The notes under the pieces were generated by a model. That model was not told the origin of the DNA, ran no database searches, and saw nothing but the letters and a program-made list of their open reading frames with translations. The position numbers were made by a program, and so were the translations under genes. Positions 20,100-29,700 of a DNA stretch of 44,166 nucleotides are shown here, in pieces; positions within the stretch are counted from its first letter, which is position 1; every line of letters starts with the position of its first letter. The stretch lies in assembly GCA_016788165.1 (NCBI GenBank), contig JAEUTH010000039.1:68267-112432 (forward strand), written 5' to 3'. Source of the DNA: Bacteroidia bacterium (GTDB lineage: Bacteria; Bacteroidota; Bacteroidia; AKYH767-A; OLB10).

Positions 20100-20104
20100 G
20101 TGTG

Positions 20105-20133
20105 CAAAAGTAAAAAACTACATAATCGTACAA
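20105..20133 (-). promoter_or_regulatory. Complete Bacteroidetes-type promoter of the CxxC gene
   Basis: Minus strand: TTG (20133-20131), 18-nt spacer, TACTTTTG (20112-20105). Both elements match consensus. The -7 box ends 5 nt before the ATG at 20099, so transcription should begin at or next to the start codon. Confidence 0.7.
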
Positions 20134-20192
20134 GTGATTTAACGTGCAATAACGTTAGCTTGTGGCTAACAAATTATGACTTAAATCATAAC

Positions 20193-20744
20193 CTAATGAT
20201 TATAGTAAGGCGATAACATTAAATAAACAATTACACCTGTTACGGTTACATATAACCAGATAGGGAAGGTAAAACGAACCCACTTTTTATGCAAAGCAAC
20301 TTTTTGAGTTAAGCCTAAATAAAAAGAAATTAAAATCATGGGTAGTACCAATGCAGCCAAAACAATATGTGATGCAAGGATGGTTAAATAGAATGAACGG
20401 TAAGGTGCACCAACCGGAAACCTGGTTTCATCGGCCATGTAGTGATAGGTGATGTAACAAATGAAAAACAGTGCCGACAATACAAACGTGGTAATGTTTA
20501 ACCGTTTATGCATGGTAACATTTTTTTGCCGTATAAAATAATATGACAGCAATAGCAAAATGGTGCAGGTTGCATTTATAATGGCATTTATTGCAGGTAG
20601 TATATACACAAAGTCGGGTGTGGGTTCGGGGCGGGGCAGTACCTTGCGGTTTAACAATAACACGGCCGCAAAAACAAAAATGGAAATACAGGCTACCCAC
20701 TTAAAAATAAGTTTATCCTGCTTCGTATAGTTTTGGCTACTCAT
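20193..20744 (-). CDS. DUF420 (CtaM-like) membrane protein
   Basis: A 183-residue integral membrane protein with five likely membrane segments (about 13-31, 44-67, 80-99, 118-143 and 154-178). The family, DUF420, includes CtaM, needed for maturation of heme-copper oxidase in Gram-positive bacteria. Conserved-looking polar residues inside or near membranes include His82-type residues in FICYITYHY and ASHIVLAA. Its place directly after the SCO-like gene (24-nt gap) and downstream of oxidase subunits III and IV supports a role in cofactor insertion or assembly of the terminal oxidase. Confidence 0.85.
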   Translation of the reverse strand: MSSQNYTKQDKLIFKWVACISIFVFAAVLLLNRKVLPRPEPTPDFVYILPAINAIINATCTILLLLSYYFIRQKNVTMHKRLNITTFVLSALFFICYITYHYMADETRFPVGAPYRSFYLTILASHIVLAALVLPMILISFYLGLTQKVALHKKWVRFTFPIWLYVTVTGVIVYLMLSPYYNH

Positions 20745-20768
20745 TTATTCTGAATGGATTTGATATAC

Positions 20769-21416
20769 TTAATCCCGAAAAACTTTTCCAAATCGTTCAA
20801 ATTCTAAAACTTTAATTTCATCGCCAAGTTTGGCAATATCCCAAGCATCAGTTGCATCATAAAAGCCACGCACTCTTTTGGTTTCATCTAACAAAACCAC
20901 ATTGGACGATGTGTTTATGCTATCGCTATTTGAAACAAAGTATGATTTAAAAAAGTCATTATTAATGGTTGAGTCGGCTTCGGCAAAAAGCCATTTGCCA
21001 TACTTTGCACGGTATTTCAAAGCCAAACTATCTGCAGTTAATGATTGGTTTTTTAAAATAGAAACAAATACCAAGTTGGTATCCGCCTTATATTGATAAA
21101 CAATGCCTTGTATTTTAGCTAAAGCTGTACCGGTAGTGTTGTTTGATTGGTGTATAGAAACTACATAGATTTTGTTTGGAAAAGCGGAGAGCGAAACCCG
21201 ATTGCCTTTTTGATCAGATAAATTAAAATCGGCAGCAATATGATATATGGTATCAATACCGCGCGCCCCATTTTCGAAACGCACCGGCCCATAAATTTCT
21301 AATGATTTATATGTGTTTTTGCCCCGGGTTAGCAAAAAATAAAACAGGGCAGGCCCCAGTAACACAAGTAATGCTGTTATAATTAGCCTAACCTTTGTGC
21401 TACGCTTTTGTTGCAT
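20769..21416 (-). CDS. SCO1/SenC-like protein lacking the copper-binding cysteines
   Basis: A 215-residue membrane-anchored thioredoxin-fold protein: N-terminal membrane anchor (10-29), then a SCO-like domain with DFNLSDQKGNRVSL (63-76) and the late strand VVLLDETKRVRGFYDATD (173-190), which matches the 'LID-x-G-x-IRGYYDGTD' block of SCO proteins. The protein contains no cysteine. The usual CxxxC copper site is replaced by the IHQSNNTT region (88-95), and the distal copper His before the LLDE strand is also absent (NTSSN). It sits exactly where a SCO copper chaperone is expected, between subunit IV (30-nt gap) and DUF420. Copper delivery by the normal mechanism is not possible; a scaffold role or partner-dependent role is inference. 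Confidence 0.8.
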   Translation of the reverse strand: MQQKRSTKVRLIITALLVLLGPALFYFLLTRGKNTYKSLEIYGPVRFENGARGIDTIYHIAADFNLSDQKGNRVSLSAFPNKIYVVSIHQSNNTTGTALAKIQGIVYQYKADTNLVFVSILKNQSLTADSLALKYRAKYGKWLFAEADSTINNDFFKSYFVSNSDSINTSSNVVLLDETKRVRGFYDATDAWDIAKLGDEIKVLEFERFGKVFRD

Positions 21417-21446
21417 ATAAAGTTAAAGTAGGATTGTAGAAAAGTA

Positions 21447-21824
21447 TTAATTACCTGTCATTACTTTTGTTAAGTAATTGCCTTCAATCAGCGCAATAAA
21501 AATCAAATAAACAATAAGTATAAAAGGCAAAATTATGGTATATTGAAACGATTTCCACTCAGCCTTTAAATGCATAAAAAAGTAAACTATAAAGTAAGCC
21601 TTAACTATAGTAAGCGCTATAAAGATATAGAGTAGTACTTGTTTTGGAATAGAGGTAAATGCAATACCCACTTCAAAAATGGTTACAATTAAAAGTATCC
21701 AAAATGTACGCCAGATTATTGCTTTTCCTTTTGGGTCAACATGTTCGGGTACAAATTGATTGTGTATATCACCGGTATAATATCCGTGTTCGTGATGTTC
21801 GTTATGGCTATCGTTGTGCGACAT
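21447..21824 (-). CDS. Cytochrome c oxidase subunit IV (caa3-type)
   Basis: A 125-residue protein of the bacterial COX IV family. The His-rich N-terminus (MSHNDSHNEHHEHG) is followed by three membrane segments (about 38-58, 63-84 and 93-116). The middle one contains FMHLKAEW, the family signature. It stabilises the terminal oxidase in the inner membrane. It is placed 32 nt after subunit III and 30 nt before the SCO-like gene in one operon. Confidence 0.9.
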   Translation of the reverse strand: MSHNDSHNEHHEHGYYTGDIHNQFVPEHVDPKGKAIIWRTFWILLIVTIFEVGIAFTSIPKQVLLYIFIALTIVKAYFIVYFFMHLKAEWKSFQYTIILPFILIVYLIFIALIEGNYLTKVMTGN

Positions 21825-21856
21825 AAATTTGGGTTTTATTCAGTTTGCGAATGATA

Positions 21857-22660
21857 TTAAACAAGGTAGAAGAATGTAAATACAAATACCCACACCAAAT
21901 CTACAAAGTGCCAGTATAAACCGGTTTTTTCAATTTGTTCATAATGGCCGCGTTTACGATAAATACCATCTAAAACATTAAACCAGATAATTAAATTTAT
22001 TATCACACCACTAAACACGTGAAATCCGTGAAAACCGGTAATGAAAAAGAAAAAATCGCCAAACAATGGGTTCCCATATTCGTTTTTCACCAGATTGGCA
22101 CCTTGAAAAAATTCGCCTGTGGCTTTTATTTGTTCGGCCGCAGCACCGGATATTTCTTTGCCATTTAAGATTAAAATATTTTCGGCACCTTCTTTTACGC
22201 GCGCCACTGAGTGGTCGGCTAATATATAGGCACCTTGATCGGTACCTTTAATAAAGTGATACCACTCCCAGGCTTGTGAACCCACAAACATAAAACCGCC
22301 AATAATGGTTAGCCCTAACCATAAGGCAACTGATTTATTATCACGTTTATGGCCGGCATCTACGGCTAATACCATCGTTACCGAACTCATAATAAGGATA
22401 AACGTCATTAAACCCACATAAGCCAATGGCACATGGGCATGTATAAAAGGGAAATGCGTAAACACATCGTTGGCATTTGGCCATGAGGCCGAATATTTAT
22501 GACGTAAAGTGCCATAAGCTACCAGTAATGATGAAAATGTGAATGCATCAGAAACCAAGAAAAACCACATATACATTTTACCCCAACTGATGTTGAAAGG
22601 TGATTTGCCACCACCCCATACCGAGGTAGATGCTTGATGCGTAGTTGATTGTGTTGACAT
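21857..22660 (-). CDS. ctaE: Cytochrome c oxidase subunit III
   Basis: A 267-residue multi-pass subunit of the aa3/caa3 terminal oxidase. WGKMYMWFFLVSDAFTFSSLL (about 26-46) is the first conserved helix. The family's GFHGFHVFSG motif (about 205-214) and the end YWHFVDLVWVFVFTFFYLV are intact. A soluble insert of about 55 residues lies between helices near 145-195. The frame extends to 22765, but a -7-like promoter element lies at 22698-22705, so the ATG at 22660 is the better start. Subunits I and II are not in this window. Confidence 0.92.
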   Translation of the reverse strand: MSTQSTTHQASTSVWGGGKSPFNISWGKMYMWFFLVSDAFTFSSLLVAYGTLRHKYSASWPNANDVFTHFPFIHAHVPLAYVGLMTFILIMSSVTMVLAVDAGHKRDNKSVALWLGLTIIGGFMFVGSQAWEWYHFIKGTDQGAYILADHSVARVKEGAENILILNGKEISGAAAEQIKATGEFFQGANLVKNEYGNPLFGDFFFFITGFHGFHVFSGVIINLIIWFNVLDGIYRKRGHYEQIEKTGLYWHFVDLVWVFVFTFFYLV

Positions 22661-22697
22661 AGGTGTGCTAAATACGTTACCGTTATTGATTTGCGGG

Positions 22698-22705
22698 CGA
22701 AAATA
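22698..22705 (-). promoter_or_regulatory. Putative -7 element of the oxidase operon
   Basis: Minus strand TATTTTCG, the TTCG variant. Transcription would start near 22692, about 30 nt before the subunit III ATG. No TTG at the standard -33 distance. Confidence 0.45.
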
Positions 22706-22807
22706 CAAAGTATTTTCAAAGTAAAAAGTTTGTAAAATATTTTTACTAACCGTTATCTCTATCATTTTTCACCTACGTGTGGTAATGTGTTAGTTCATGT
22801 AGTCCAC

Positions 22808-22849
22808 AAAAAAAATAATGCCGGCAAACTGGCCGGCATTATTTTTTTT
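22808..22849 (-). terminator. Strong bidirectional hairpin terminator
   Basis: A 12-bp or longer stem (22814-22825 with 22832-22843, centred on ATGCCGGC/GCCGGCAT) flanked by an A-run on the left and a T-run on the right, so it can act on both strands. It lies 38 nt after the minus-strand T9SS gene and insulates it from the oxidase operon. Confidence 0.9.
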
Positions 22850-22886
22850 ACGCGAATAAGTATGATTGCTTATTGCTTAATTTGAT

Positions 22887-23846
22887 TTACTGAATTACAA
22901 TTTTTTGTACCACTTTGTTTTTACCTTGAACAATTGCAACTGTATAGGTTCCTTGTGCACGCTTTAAATTAAAACTATTGCTATAAAAACCCATAAAGTT
23001 TGGCAACGTTTCGGTAAGCACTGTATTTCCTTTTTCGTCAGTAATCTGAATAGTTACATCGCCACTTTCTGCCATTTCAAAACTAACTTTTACCAGTCCT
23101 TTATTAGGGTTGGGATATACTTTTACATTACGAATGTTACCGGCATCATCCTGAGCACCGGCATCTTTTTTACCGCTAACAGAGCGTTGTTTTTTAATAG
23201 TTTTTTCTTCGTTTGTTTTTGGGGCATCAATATCGTTTGCTTTATTTTTTTGCAATAACTCAAGTGCCTGTTGGCGCTTTTCCTCCGATTCTTCCATCAG
23301 TTTTTGATAGGTGTTTCTATCTGCTTCGCTTAATTTCGAAATTTCATTTTCTTTCGATTGGCAGTGCGGCATATTTAAATCAATGTCAAAATCCAAGCCC
23401 TGCTTAAACTTGCTGTTCATTTCTTGTAGCTCTTTCTCAATTTCATTCCAGCTATCTTTACCGGGCATTTTAAATTCAAAATGATAGTTGCCATTTGCCT
23501 CATTGGTATCGAATTTAAATTTGAACGCTTCTATGTTTTCCGATAGTTTTTGACGTAATTCTTCAAATTCTTTTTCGATATTTTCCTTTTCTATTTCATT
23601 AAAACTTGGTGATTTAAAGTTGAATGAAAACGACTCTTCGTTATTACCTCCGGTATTGTGTTGCTGCATAAATGCATCGGCATCATCTGGGTTCGAAAAA
23701 GTTGTATCAATGGTTGTTTGTTTGCCATTAATGTTTTTTTCAATTTTAATTCTTATTTGATTCTGCTGCCCTAATGCAATACCTGCAATGGCAACAAAAG
23801 CAGTACAACCTAAAAGTTTCACGGTGTTATAAATTAGATTTTTCAT
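22887..23846 (-). CDS. Secreted acidic coiled-coil protein with type A T9SS sorting domain
   Basis: A 319-residue cargo protein. Signal peptide at 1-27 (MKNLIYNTVK... ending IALGQ). The middle region (about 75-230) is rich in Glu, Lys and Phe, with alternating FSFNFK/FKFKF strands and long charged helices such as EKENIEKEFEELRQKL, giving probable coiled coils. A 79-residue type A sorting domain closes it: VKVYPNPNKGLVKVSFE, then VTIQITDEKGNTV, then TYTVAIVQGKNKVVQKIVIQ. The frame extends to 23879, but that start falls in the -7 promoter element at 23877-23884, so I use the ATG at 23846. It is divergent from a histidine kinase gene, which may sense the same envelope condition. Function unknown. 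Confidence 0.85.
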   Translation of the reverse strand: MKNLIYNTVKLLGCTAFVAIAGIALGQQNQIRIKIEKNINGKQTTIDTTFSNPDDADAFMQQHNTGGNNEESFSFNFKSPSFNEIEKENIEKEFEELRQKLSENIEAFKFKFDTNEANGNYHFEFKMPGKDSWNEIEKELQEMNSKFKQGLDFDIDLNMPHCQSKENEISKLSEADRNTYQKLMEESEEKRQQALELLQKNKANDIDAPKTNEEKTIKKQRSVSGKKDAGAQDDAGNIRNVKVYPNPNKGLVKVSFEMAESGDVTIQITDEKGNTVLTETLPNFMGFYSNSFNLKRAQGTYTVAIVQGKNKVVQKIVIQ

Positions 23847-23876
23847 AAGCGTTTGTTTTTTGTTTGTTTGATATCT

Positions 23877-23884
23877 CAAACGTA
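23877..23884 (-). promoter_or_regulatory. -7 element of the acidic T9SS gene
   Basis: Minus strand TACGTTTG, exact TAnnTTTG. It lies 31 nt upstream of the ATG at 23846, giving a leader of about 25 nt. No clear -33 TTG. Confidence 0.5.
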
Positions 23885-23971
23885 AAAGCAGTAAGAGTTG
23901 CTAGTGGTTAATGGCAGGTTAATGCTGCTGTTAATAGTTGGTTAACCGTAAACGGCCAAAGTTTACCCGTA

Positions 23972-23979
23972 TAAATTTG
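23972..23979 (+). promoter_or_regulatory. -7 element of the histidine kinase gene
   Basis: TAAATTTG, exact TAnnTTTG, ending 5 nt before the ATG at 23985, so the transcript would be leaderless or nearly so. The nearest TTG (23938-23940) is 31 nt upstream, too far for the standard spacing. Confidence 0.45.
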
Positions 23980-23984
23980 AGGGC

Positions 23985-25868
23985 ATGAGTAAATTGCAAT
24001 TTAAATTTGTTATCGTTTTTATGATAGTGGCTTTGCTGGGATTAATATCCTTACAAGTGTATTGGATAAGCCACGATATTAAAATTAAGGAAGATCAGTT
24101 TGAATACAGGGCTAATACAGCTTTGCAAGAAGCTGTAGATAAGTTTGAGTCATACAGGGCACTCAATTATTTAACTGCAACAGAATCCGATAGTGGTCAA
24201 AAAAAAATGGGCAACAACTTGCCTGCCGCCAAACATAGAAGCAACATGGAGTCGAGCGGCTTACATTTAGACAGCTCATCGCGAAGCCGTATGCATAGCA
24301 GTATCAGGGTCTTTAAGAAAAACAATAAAGAAATTGTTACCTTTTATGATAACCAGATAATAATTACACCTGGTACCGATGTATTTCAAAAGTTTAAAGA
24401 CAATTTGGATTGGGATCAATTGCAAAGCGAAGACTTTTATTTTTATCCGATTGACCCCTCCGATGAAAATATACGCGGTACAAGAAAAAACACCGAACGA
24501 AGAAATAATATTTTAAAAGTTGATTCGGATAAAAACGAAAGTCAATCGTTTACTATAAACGATGCATCCAGTGGATCGAAAATGAAAGTTGACTATGGTA
24601 CCTCATCAGGGTTTAATTATGTGATAAGCTATAAAACCATACAACGCAAGCGCGATTCATTGTTGCATGAATTCGAAGGCATTTCATCACAAACCGAAAA
24701 AGTCATATTAGCAAATCAGATGGAGGCAGGCCGTGATAAAATTGATAAAATTACCAAACGCTATCAGGAACTATTAAACAAAGCCTCAAAAGAGTTAGGC
24801 CAAAATAATACCGAGCTAACTCCACAAAATTATTTGATGCTCGATACCTTGATAAAACGTGCCATGATAAACAATTGTATTGCATTGCCTTATCAATATG
24901 CTGTTGTTGATATTACTACCGATTCAATATTATATGCAAACAGTAAGAAAACTAAATCAGAAATAACTAAAAGCTTAATACGTGCGCAATTATTTCCGAA
25001 CGATTTAATTGAAAAGCCAATAATGCTTATGATAAATTTTCAAGGCAAGTTTCGGTTTGTATTAGCTAATATTTGGCCTGTGCTACTAAGTGCTGCCTTA
25101 TTTACTATAATAATTGTTTTAACATCGGCCTATACAATTTATGTAATACTGCGACAGAAGAAACTGGCAATAATTAAAAATGATTTTATAAATAATATGA
25201 CGCATGAGTTTAAAACACCCCTTGCTACCATTGCATTAGCAGCCGATAGCATCCGGAATCCTAAAGTGTATGAAAACATAGATAAACTTATGTTTTATAC
25301 TGATATTATAAAGACAGAAAACATACGCATGAATGCCCAGGTAACCAATGTATTACAAACAGCACAGTTAGATAAAGGCGAGTTAAAAATGCAAATGGTT
25401 GCCGTAAACATGCATCAACTTATTACCGAAGTAGCAGACAGGCACAAACTGCAGATTGTAAACAGAAACGGTACCTTAAATATTAATCTTCAGGCCGAGG
25501 CATTTATAATAAATGCAGATAAGCTTCACATGAGTAATGCAATAAATAATTTAATTGACAATGCAATTAAATACAGCACCGATACAGTAGAAGTGTCGGT
25601 TAACACCTTTTCACAAAATGACCTTTTTACCATAACCATATCTGATAAGGGTATTGGGCTTTCATCTGAAGAATCAAAACGTATATTTGAGCAGTTCTAT
25701 AGGGCAACAACAGGCAATTTACACGATGTAAAAGGATTTGGATTGGGATTGAGTTATGCTAAAACGATAGTACAATTGCATGGTGGTGCAATTTTTGTTA
25801 AAAGCGAAAAGAACACCGGAAGCACATTTACCATTCAACTGCCTATATTAGAGCCAGCTAAAGCTTAA
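23985..25868 (+). CDS. Membrane sensor histidine kinase (RprX-like)
   Basis: A 627-residue sensor kinase. Membrane segments at about 7-28 and 363-389 enclose a large periplasmic sensor region of about 335 residues, with a charged, low-complexity part (60-190) and helices with coiled-coil character (220-280). The HisKA phospho-acceptor is His407 in NNMTHEFKTPLATI. The ATPase domain has N-box NNLIDNAIKYS, then ISDKGIGLS, an F-box in IFEQFYRA, and GFGLGLSYAKTIVQLHGG. It phosphorylates the response regulator encoded 36 nt downstream. The pair resembles Bacteroides RprX/RprY. The divergent T9SS gene shares the promoter region. Confidence 0.92.
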   Translation: MSKLQFKFVIVFMIVALLGLISLQVYWISHDIKIKEDQFEYRANTALQEAVDKFESYRALNYLTATESDSGQKKMGNNLPAAKHRSNMESSGLHLDSSSRSRMHSSIRVFKKNNKEIVTFYDNQIIITPGTDVFQKFKDNLDWDQLQSEDFYFYPIDPSDENIRGTRKNTERRNNILKVDSDKNESQSFTINDASSGSKMKVDYGTSSGFNYVISYKTIQRKRDSLLHEFEGISSQTEKVILANQMEAGRDKIDKITKRYQELLNKASKELGQNNTELTPQNYLMLDTLIKRAMINNCIALPYQYAVVDITTDSILYANSKKTKSEITKSLIRAQLFPNDLIEKPIMLMINFQGKFRFVLANIWPVLLSAALFTIIIVLTSAYTIYVILRQKKLAIIKNDFINNMTHEFKTPLATIALAADSIRNPKVYENIDKLMFYTDIIKTENIRMNAQVTNVLQTAQLDKGELKMQMVAVNMHQLITEVADRHKLQIVNRNGTLNINLQAEAFIINADKLHMSNAINNLIDNAIKYSTDTVEVSVNTFSQNDLFTITISDKGIGLSSEESKRIFEQFYRATTGNLHDVKGFGLGLSYAKTIVQLHGGAIFVKSEKNTGSTFTIQLPILEPAKA

Positions 25869-25904
25869 AAAAACCAGTTACACCTATAAATTATACACGA
25901 TACT

Positions 25905-26603
25905 ATGAATAAGCAAAAAGAAAAAATATTGTTGGTAGAAGACGATACCAACTTTGGCAGTGTATTAAAAAACTATTTAGAGCTTAACGATTATGACGTT
26001 ACGCTTGCGCGTGACGGGCAAGAGGGTTTAGATAGATTTTATAAAACCAAACATGACTTATGTGTTTTAGATGTTATGATGCCAAAAAAGGATGGCTTTA
26101 GTTTGGCCAAGGACATCAGACAGCATAATGCCAACGTACCCATTATTTTCCTTACAGCTAAAAGTATGAAGGAAGATATGATTGAAGGTTTTAAATCGGG
26201 TGCCGATGATTACCTAACCAAACCATTTGATAGCGAAGTGCTTTTGTTTAAAATTAAAGCATTAATAAAACGTGCCAGCGAGAGTTTTGTAAAACCCGAT
26301 CAAACGCAATTTGAAATTGCAGGGTATAAATTTGATTACAACATGCGCATACTTCATTTCGGTAACTCGCAAGTAAATCTTTCGCCCAAAGAAGCCGATT
26401 TGCTTAAAATGCTTTGTCATCACATGAATGATGTGTTGCCACGCGAAAAAGCATTAAAAGCTATTTGGGGGGATGACAACTACTTTACAGGACGCAGCAT
26501 GGACGTGTTTATAACCAAGTTGCGCAAGTATCTGAAAGAAGATAGCCGCATAGATATTATGAATATACATGGCAAAGGATTTAAAATGAATGTGAATGTG
26601 TAA
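25905..26603 (+). CDS. OmpR-family response regulator (RprY-like)
   Basis: A 232-residue regulator. The receiver domain has acidic VEDD (11-14), phospho-acceptor Asp56 in CVLDVMMPKKDGF, Thr84 in IFLTAK and Lys106 in DYLTKPFD. The C-terminal winged helix (about 135-232) includes NLSPKEADLLKMLC and GRSMDVFITKLRKYL, typical of OmpR/PhoB DNA-binding domains. The receiver sequence closely recalls Bacteroides RprY. It is co-transcribed with the upstream kinase. Targets are unknown; the divergent T9SS gene is the nearest candidate. Confidence 0.95.
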   Translation: MNKQKEKILLVEDDTNFGSVLKNYLELNDYDVTLARDGQEGLDRFYKTKHDLCVLDVMMPKKDGFSLAKDIRQHNANVPIIFLTAKSMKEDMIEGFKSGADDYLTKPFDSEVLLFKIKALIKRASESFVKPDQTQFEIAGYKFDYNMRILHFGNSQVNLSPKEADLLKMLCHHMNDVLPREKALKAIWGDDNYFTGRSMDVFITKLRKYLKEDSRIDIMNIHGKGFKMNVNV

Positions 26604-26659
26604 GCACATCAGCAATGTATAACAACAGCCAATAAAAGGTTTAGTTTTAATCCAATAAA

Positions 26660-26708
26660 TAAATGCAAAACGGCTAACTTCAGATTCGAGTTAGCCGTTT
26701 TGCATTTA
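26660..26708. terminator. Long perfect hairpin between convergent genes
   Basis: A 20-bp perfect stem (26660-26679 with 26689-26708; core GCAAAACGGCTAAC) and 9-nt loop, lying 57 nt after the response regulator and 15 nt after the minus-strand giant gene. The right arm carries TTTTGCATTT and the left arm gives an equivalent T-rich end on the other strand, so it can serve both transcripts. Confidence 0.8.
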
Positions 26709-26722
26709 TGGAGCCTCAAGCG

Positions 26723-29700
26723 TTATTTTAATAAGTTAACCGTACCATTAAATTTCTGGTCGTTTACTTTTATAAGATAAATATAGGTGCCCTTAGGAAC
26801 CGCTTCGCCTGTATTTTCGTTTTTACCATCCCAACATGCATTCGTATCGTTTGATTTATATAATAAGTTACCCCAGCGATTATAAATTTCAACCGAAGTA
26901 CAGGCCGCTAAATTGGCATGAGCTGTTACATTAAAACAATCATTCTTTCCATCACCGTTTGGTGTAAACACATTGGGTATGCTGTCAAAATAAGTATTAA
27001 GTGTTGGTTGATTAATAATTTGTACGGTACTATCAACACAATTACCATTATAGGCAAACAAGGTTACACTGTAAGTATTGCCAAAGCCAAAACTATGTTG
27101 AGGGTTTACATCGTTTGATGTATTGCCATTGCCAAAGTCCCATAAATAAGTTGATGCATTGGTGCTTTGATTTGTAAATGATACCAACAATCCATTACAA
27201 TTTACAGCCAGATAAGAAGTATCAAATGCTGCATCAGGTTGCGTGTTTGCAACAATGGCAACTGTTGCTGTACTTGTGCAGCCTGATGCATCGGTACCGG
27301 TTACGGTATAGGTTGTATTACCACTAACCAATGCCATTGGGTTAGATACATTACTATTGCTTAAGCCCGAAATGGGTAGCCAGCTATAGGTTGTTGCACC
27401 TTGTGCCATAAGTAATACGCTATCGCCATTACAACCGTTTAAATTATTATTGGTACTTATGTTAGGCAGTGCATTTACGGTAAGTGTTACAGTTGCAGTG
27501 TCGGCACAAAAATTGGTGTTGTTTACAATTACACTATAGGTGGTTGTAGTTAATGGATTTGCATTGGTTATTGCATTGTTCGAACTGCTTAAACCTGTAG
27601 CAGGTATCCAGGCAAAATTATTGCCGCCTGTGGCAGTCAGTATAGCAGTATTACCTTGGCAAATACTGTTTTGATCGGCCGTTGCTGTTGCAGTCAGTTG
27701 CGGTAACATGGTAATTTGTATGCTATCTAAAGCCGAGCAGCCATTATTATCGCCAACTAAAACCGTATAAGTTATGTTACCTGTAATAGTAACAGTAGGG
27801 TTTGAAATGGTATTGGATGAAAGACCTGTTGCAGGAGACCACAAATAGCTACTACCTCCATTGGCGTTGAGTGAAATTAATTCGCCTATGCATGCCGTAG
27901 TGTCGTTGCCGGCATTAGCTGCAGGCAAGGCATTAACATTGATGTTGGCTATAGCCAATGCACTTTCGCAGCCTGCAGCCGATGTTGCAAAAACAGTAAC
28001 CATTTGCATGCCTGCACTCTGAAAAACAACAGTTATTTGTGCAGTACCATTGCCGTTAATAATACTGCCGTTACTAATGGCCCAATTGTAAGTGTTGCCG
28101 GCTACAGGTGTTACATTTAGTATAAATGTATCTAATAAACACATGGCCGTTGGAACCGTTAGTACCGGTGGTGCTGGTGCGTTGTTTATAGTAACTTCCA
28201 AAGTATCGCTTACTGTAAAACACAAGGTGTCAGGCGCAATGGTGCTTACCGTGTACCAAATTTGTCCTGTAGTGGGTGGCTGTAAATTCCAGATGATACT
28301 TACGCTCGAAGTTCCGTTGCCACTAAGTATAGTACCTCCGTTAACTATCCAGTTGTAAACAAAATTAGGATTGGCTAATGCACTGTAAGTTACCGTATCG
28401 TTATCACAAACTACTACATTTCCGGTTGGTATAGGCAACGTTATATGATTACCCAATATGGCCGAGATGCCGGTTGGTACTGCATTACATCCCAATACAT
28501 TGGTGCCGATACAAGTAAGTTGATATGGTCCGGAAGTGTTCCATTGCACCATGATACTATCAGTACCCTGTCCATTAACTATGATACCATTACTAATAAT
28601 CCAATTGTAACTCAGGCCGACACTTGCACTATTGGCAATATATAAGTATATGTTATTGGTATCGCAAATTATACTATCGCCTGTTAATGTAGGTGTGTTA
28701 GGTAAATCAATTGCATTAATGGTTATCGTATCATTATTTACACAGCCTAAAGCATTGGTGCCTGTTACCAAATAGGTTGCAGTGTTGTTTAAGAAAATGT
28801 TTAATGCATTATTAGTACTTATAACAACTCCCGGATTACTGGCATCAACCCAAGTGTAACTAACACCGCCCTGCGCAAAAAGGGTAATCGTATCGCCTTT
28901 ACAAATACTATCAGTGGCAGCAGTAGCAATAATGGTAGGCAGTTGATTAATTGTAATGGTTATTGTATCGCTGCTGCTACAATTTGGGGATGTTGTACCT
29001 GTTACTATATAGGTACCGCTTTGATTAGGTGTTAACTGTAAGGTATCGGATATTCCAATGATTACACCGGGGTTGCTTGCGTTTTGCCAGGTATAACTAA
29101 TAGCACCCGTAGCCAATAATGTTTGCGCGTTATCGGCACAAATAGAATCGTTGCCATTAATTTGAACAAAAGGTGTTAGGTTAGTTGTAATATTAACCGT
29201 ATCGGCCAAAGTACACCCATTTAATTGTGCAGTTAATATGTAAGTAAATGTAACTGTTTGATTGGTGTCGGGTATGATAACCGTTGGGTCAGCAGCAGTG
29301 GTGCTGCTTAATCCATTAGCAGGGCTCCAGTTATAAGTTACTCCTGCTTGTGCCGCTCCACCTAACTGAATGGTATCGCCCGCGCAAATATTTATATCGT
29401 TACCAGCAAAAGTTTGCGGCAATGGATTAACGTTAACCGTAATTGTTGATGTGTCAATACAGCCGGCATCACTTTGTGCAACAATTATAAATGTAGTTGT
29501 TGTATTAAATGGTTGTGTTAGCACACTATCAGTCCAAACAACAACACCCGGATTACTACTTAACTCCCATTGATAAGAAGATGCACCACTAAGTGCAATG
29601 GTTGCAGAATCGCCTGCACAAATTAACGATGGATTAATGGCACTTGAAATTACAGGAGCAGGGCTAATTGCAACATTTATCGTATCATAACTTTTACACC

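Noticed and set aside
26660..26708. Long perfect hairpin considered as an attachment site or small RNA
   Set aside because: Its place between convergent gene ends with T-rich arms is explained by a bidirectional terminator.
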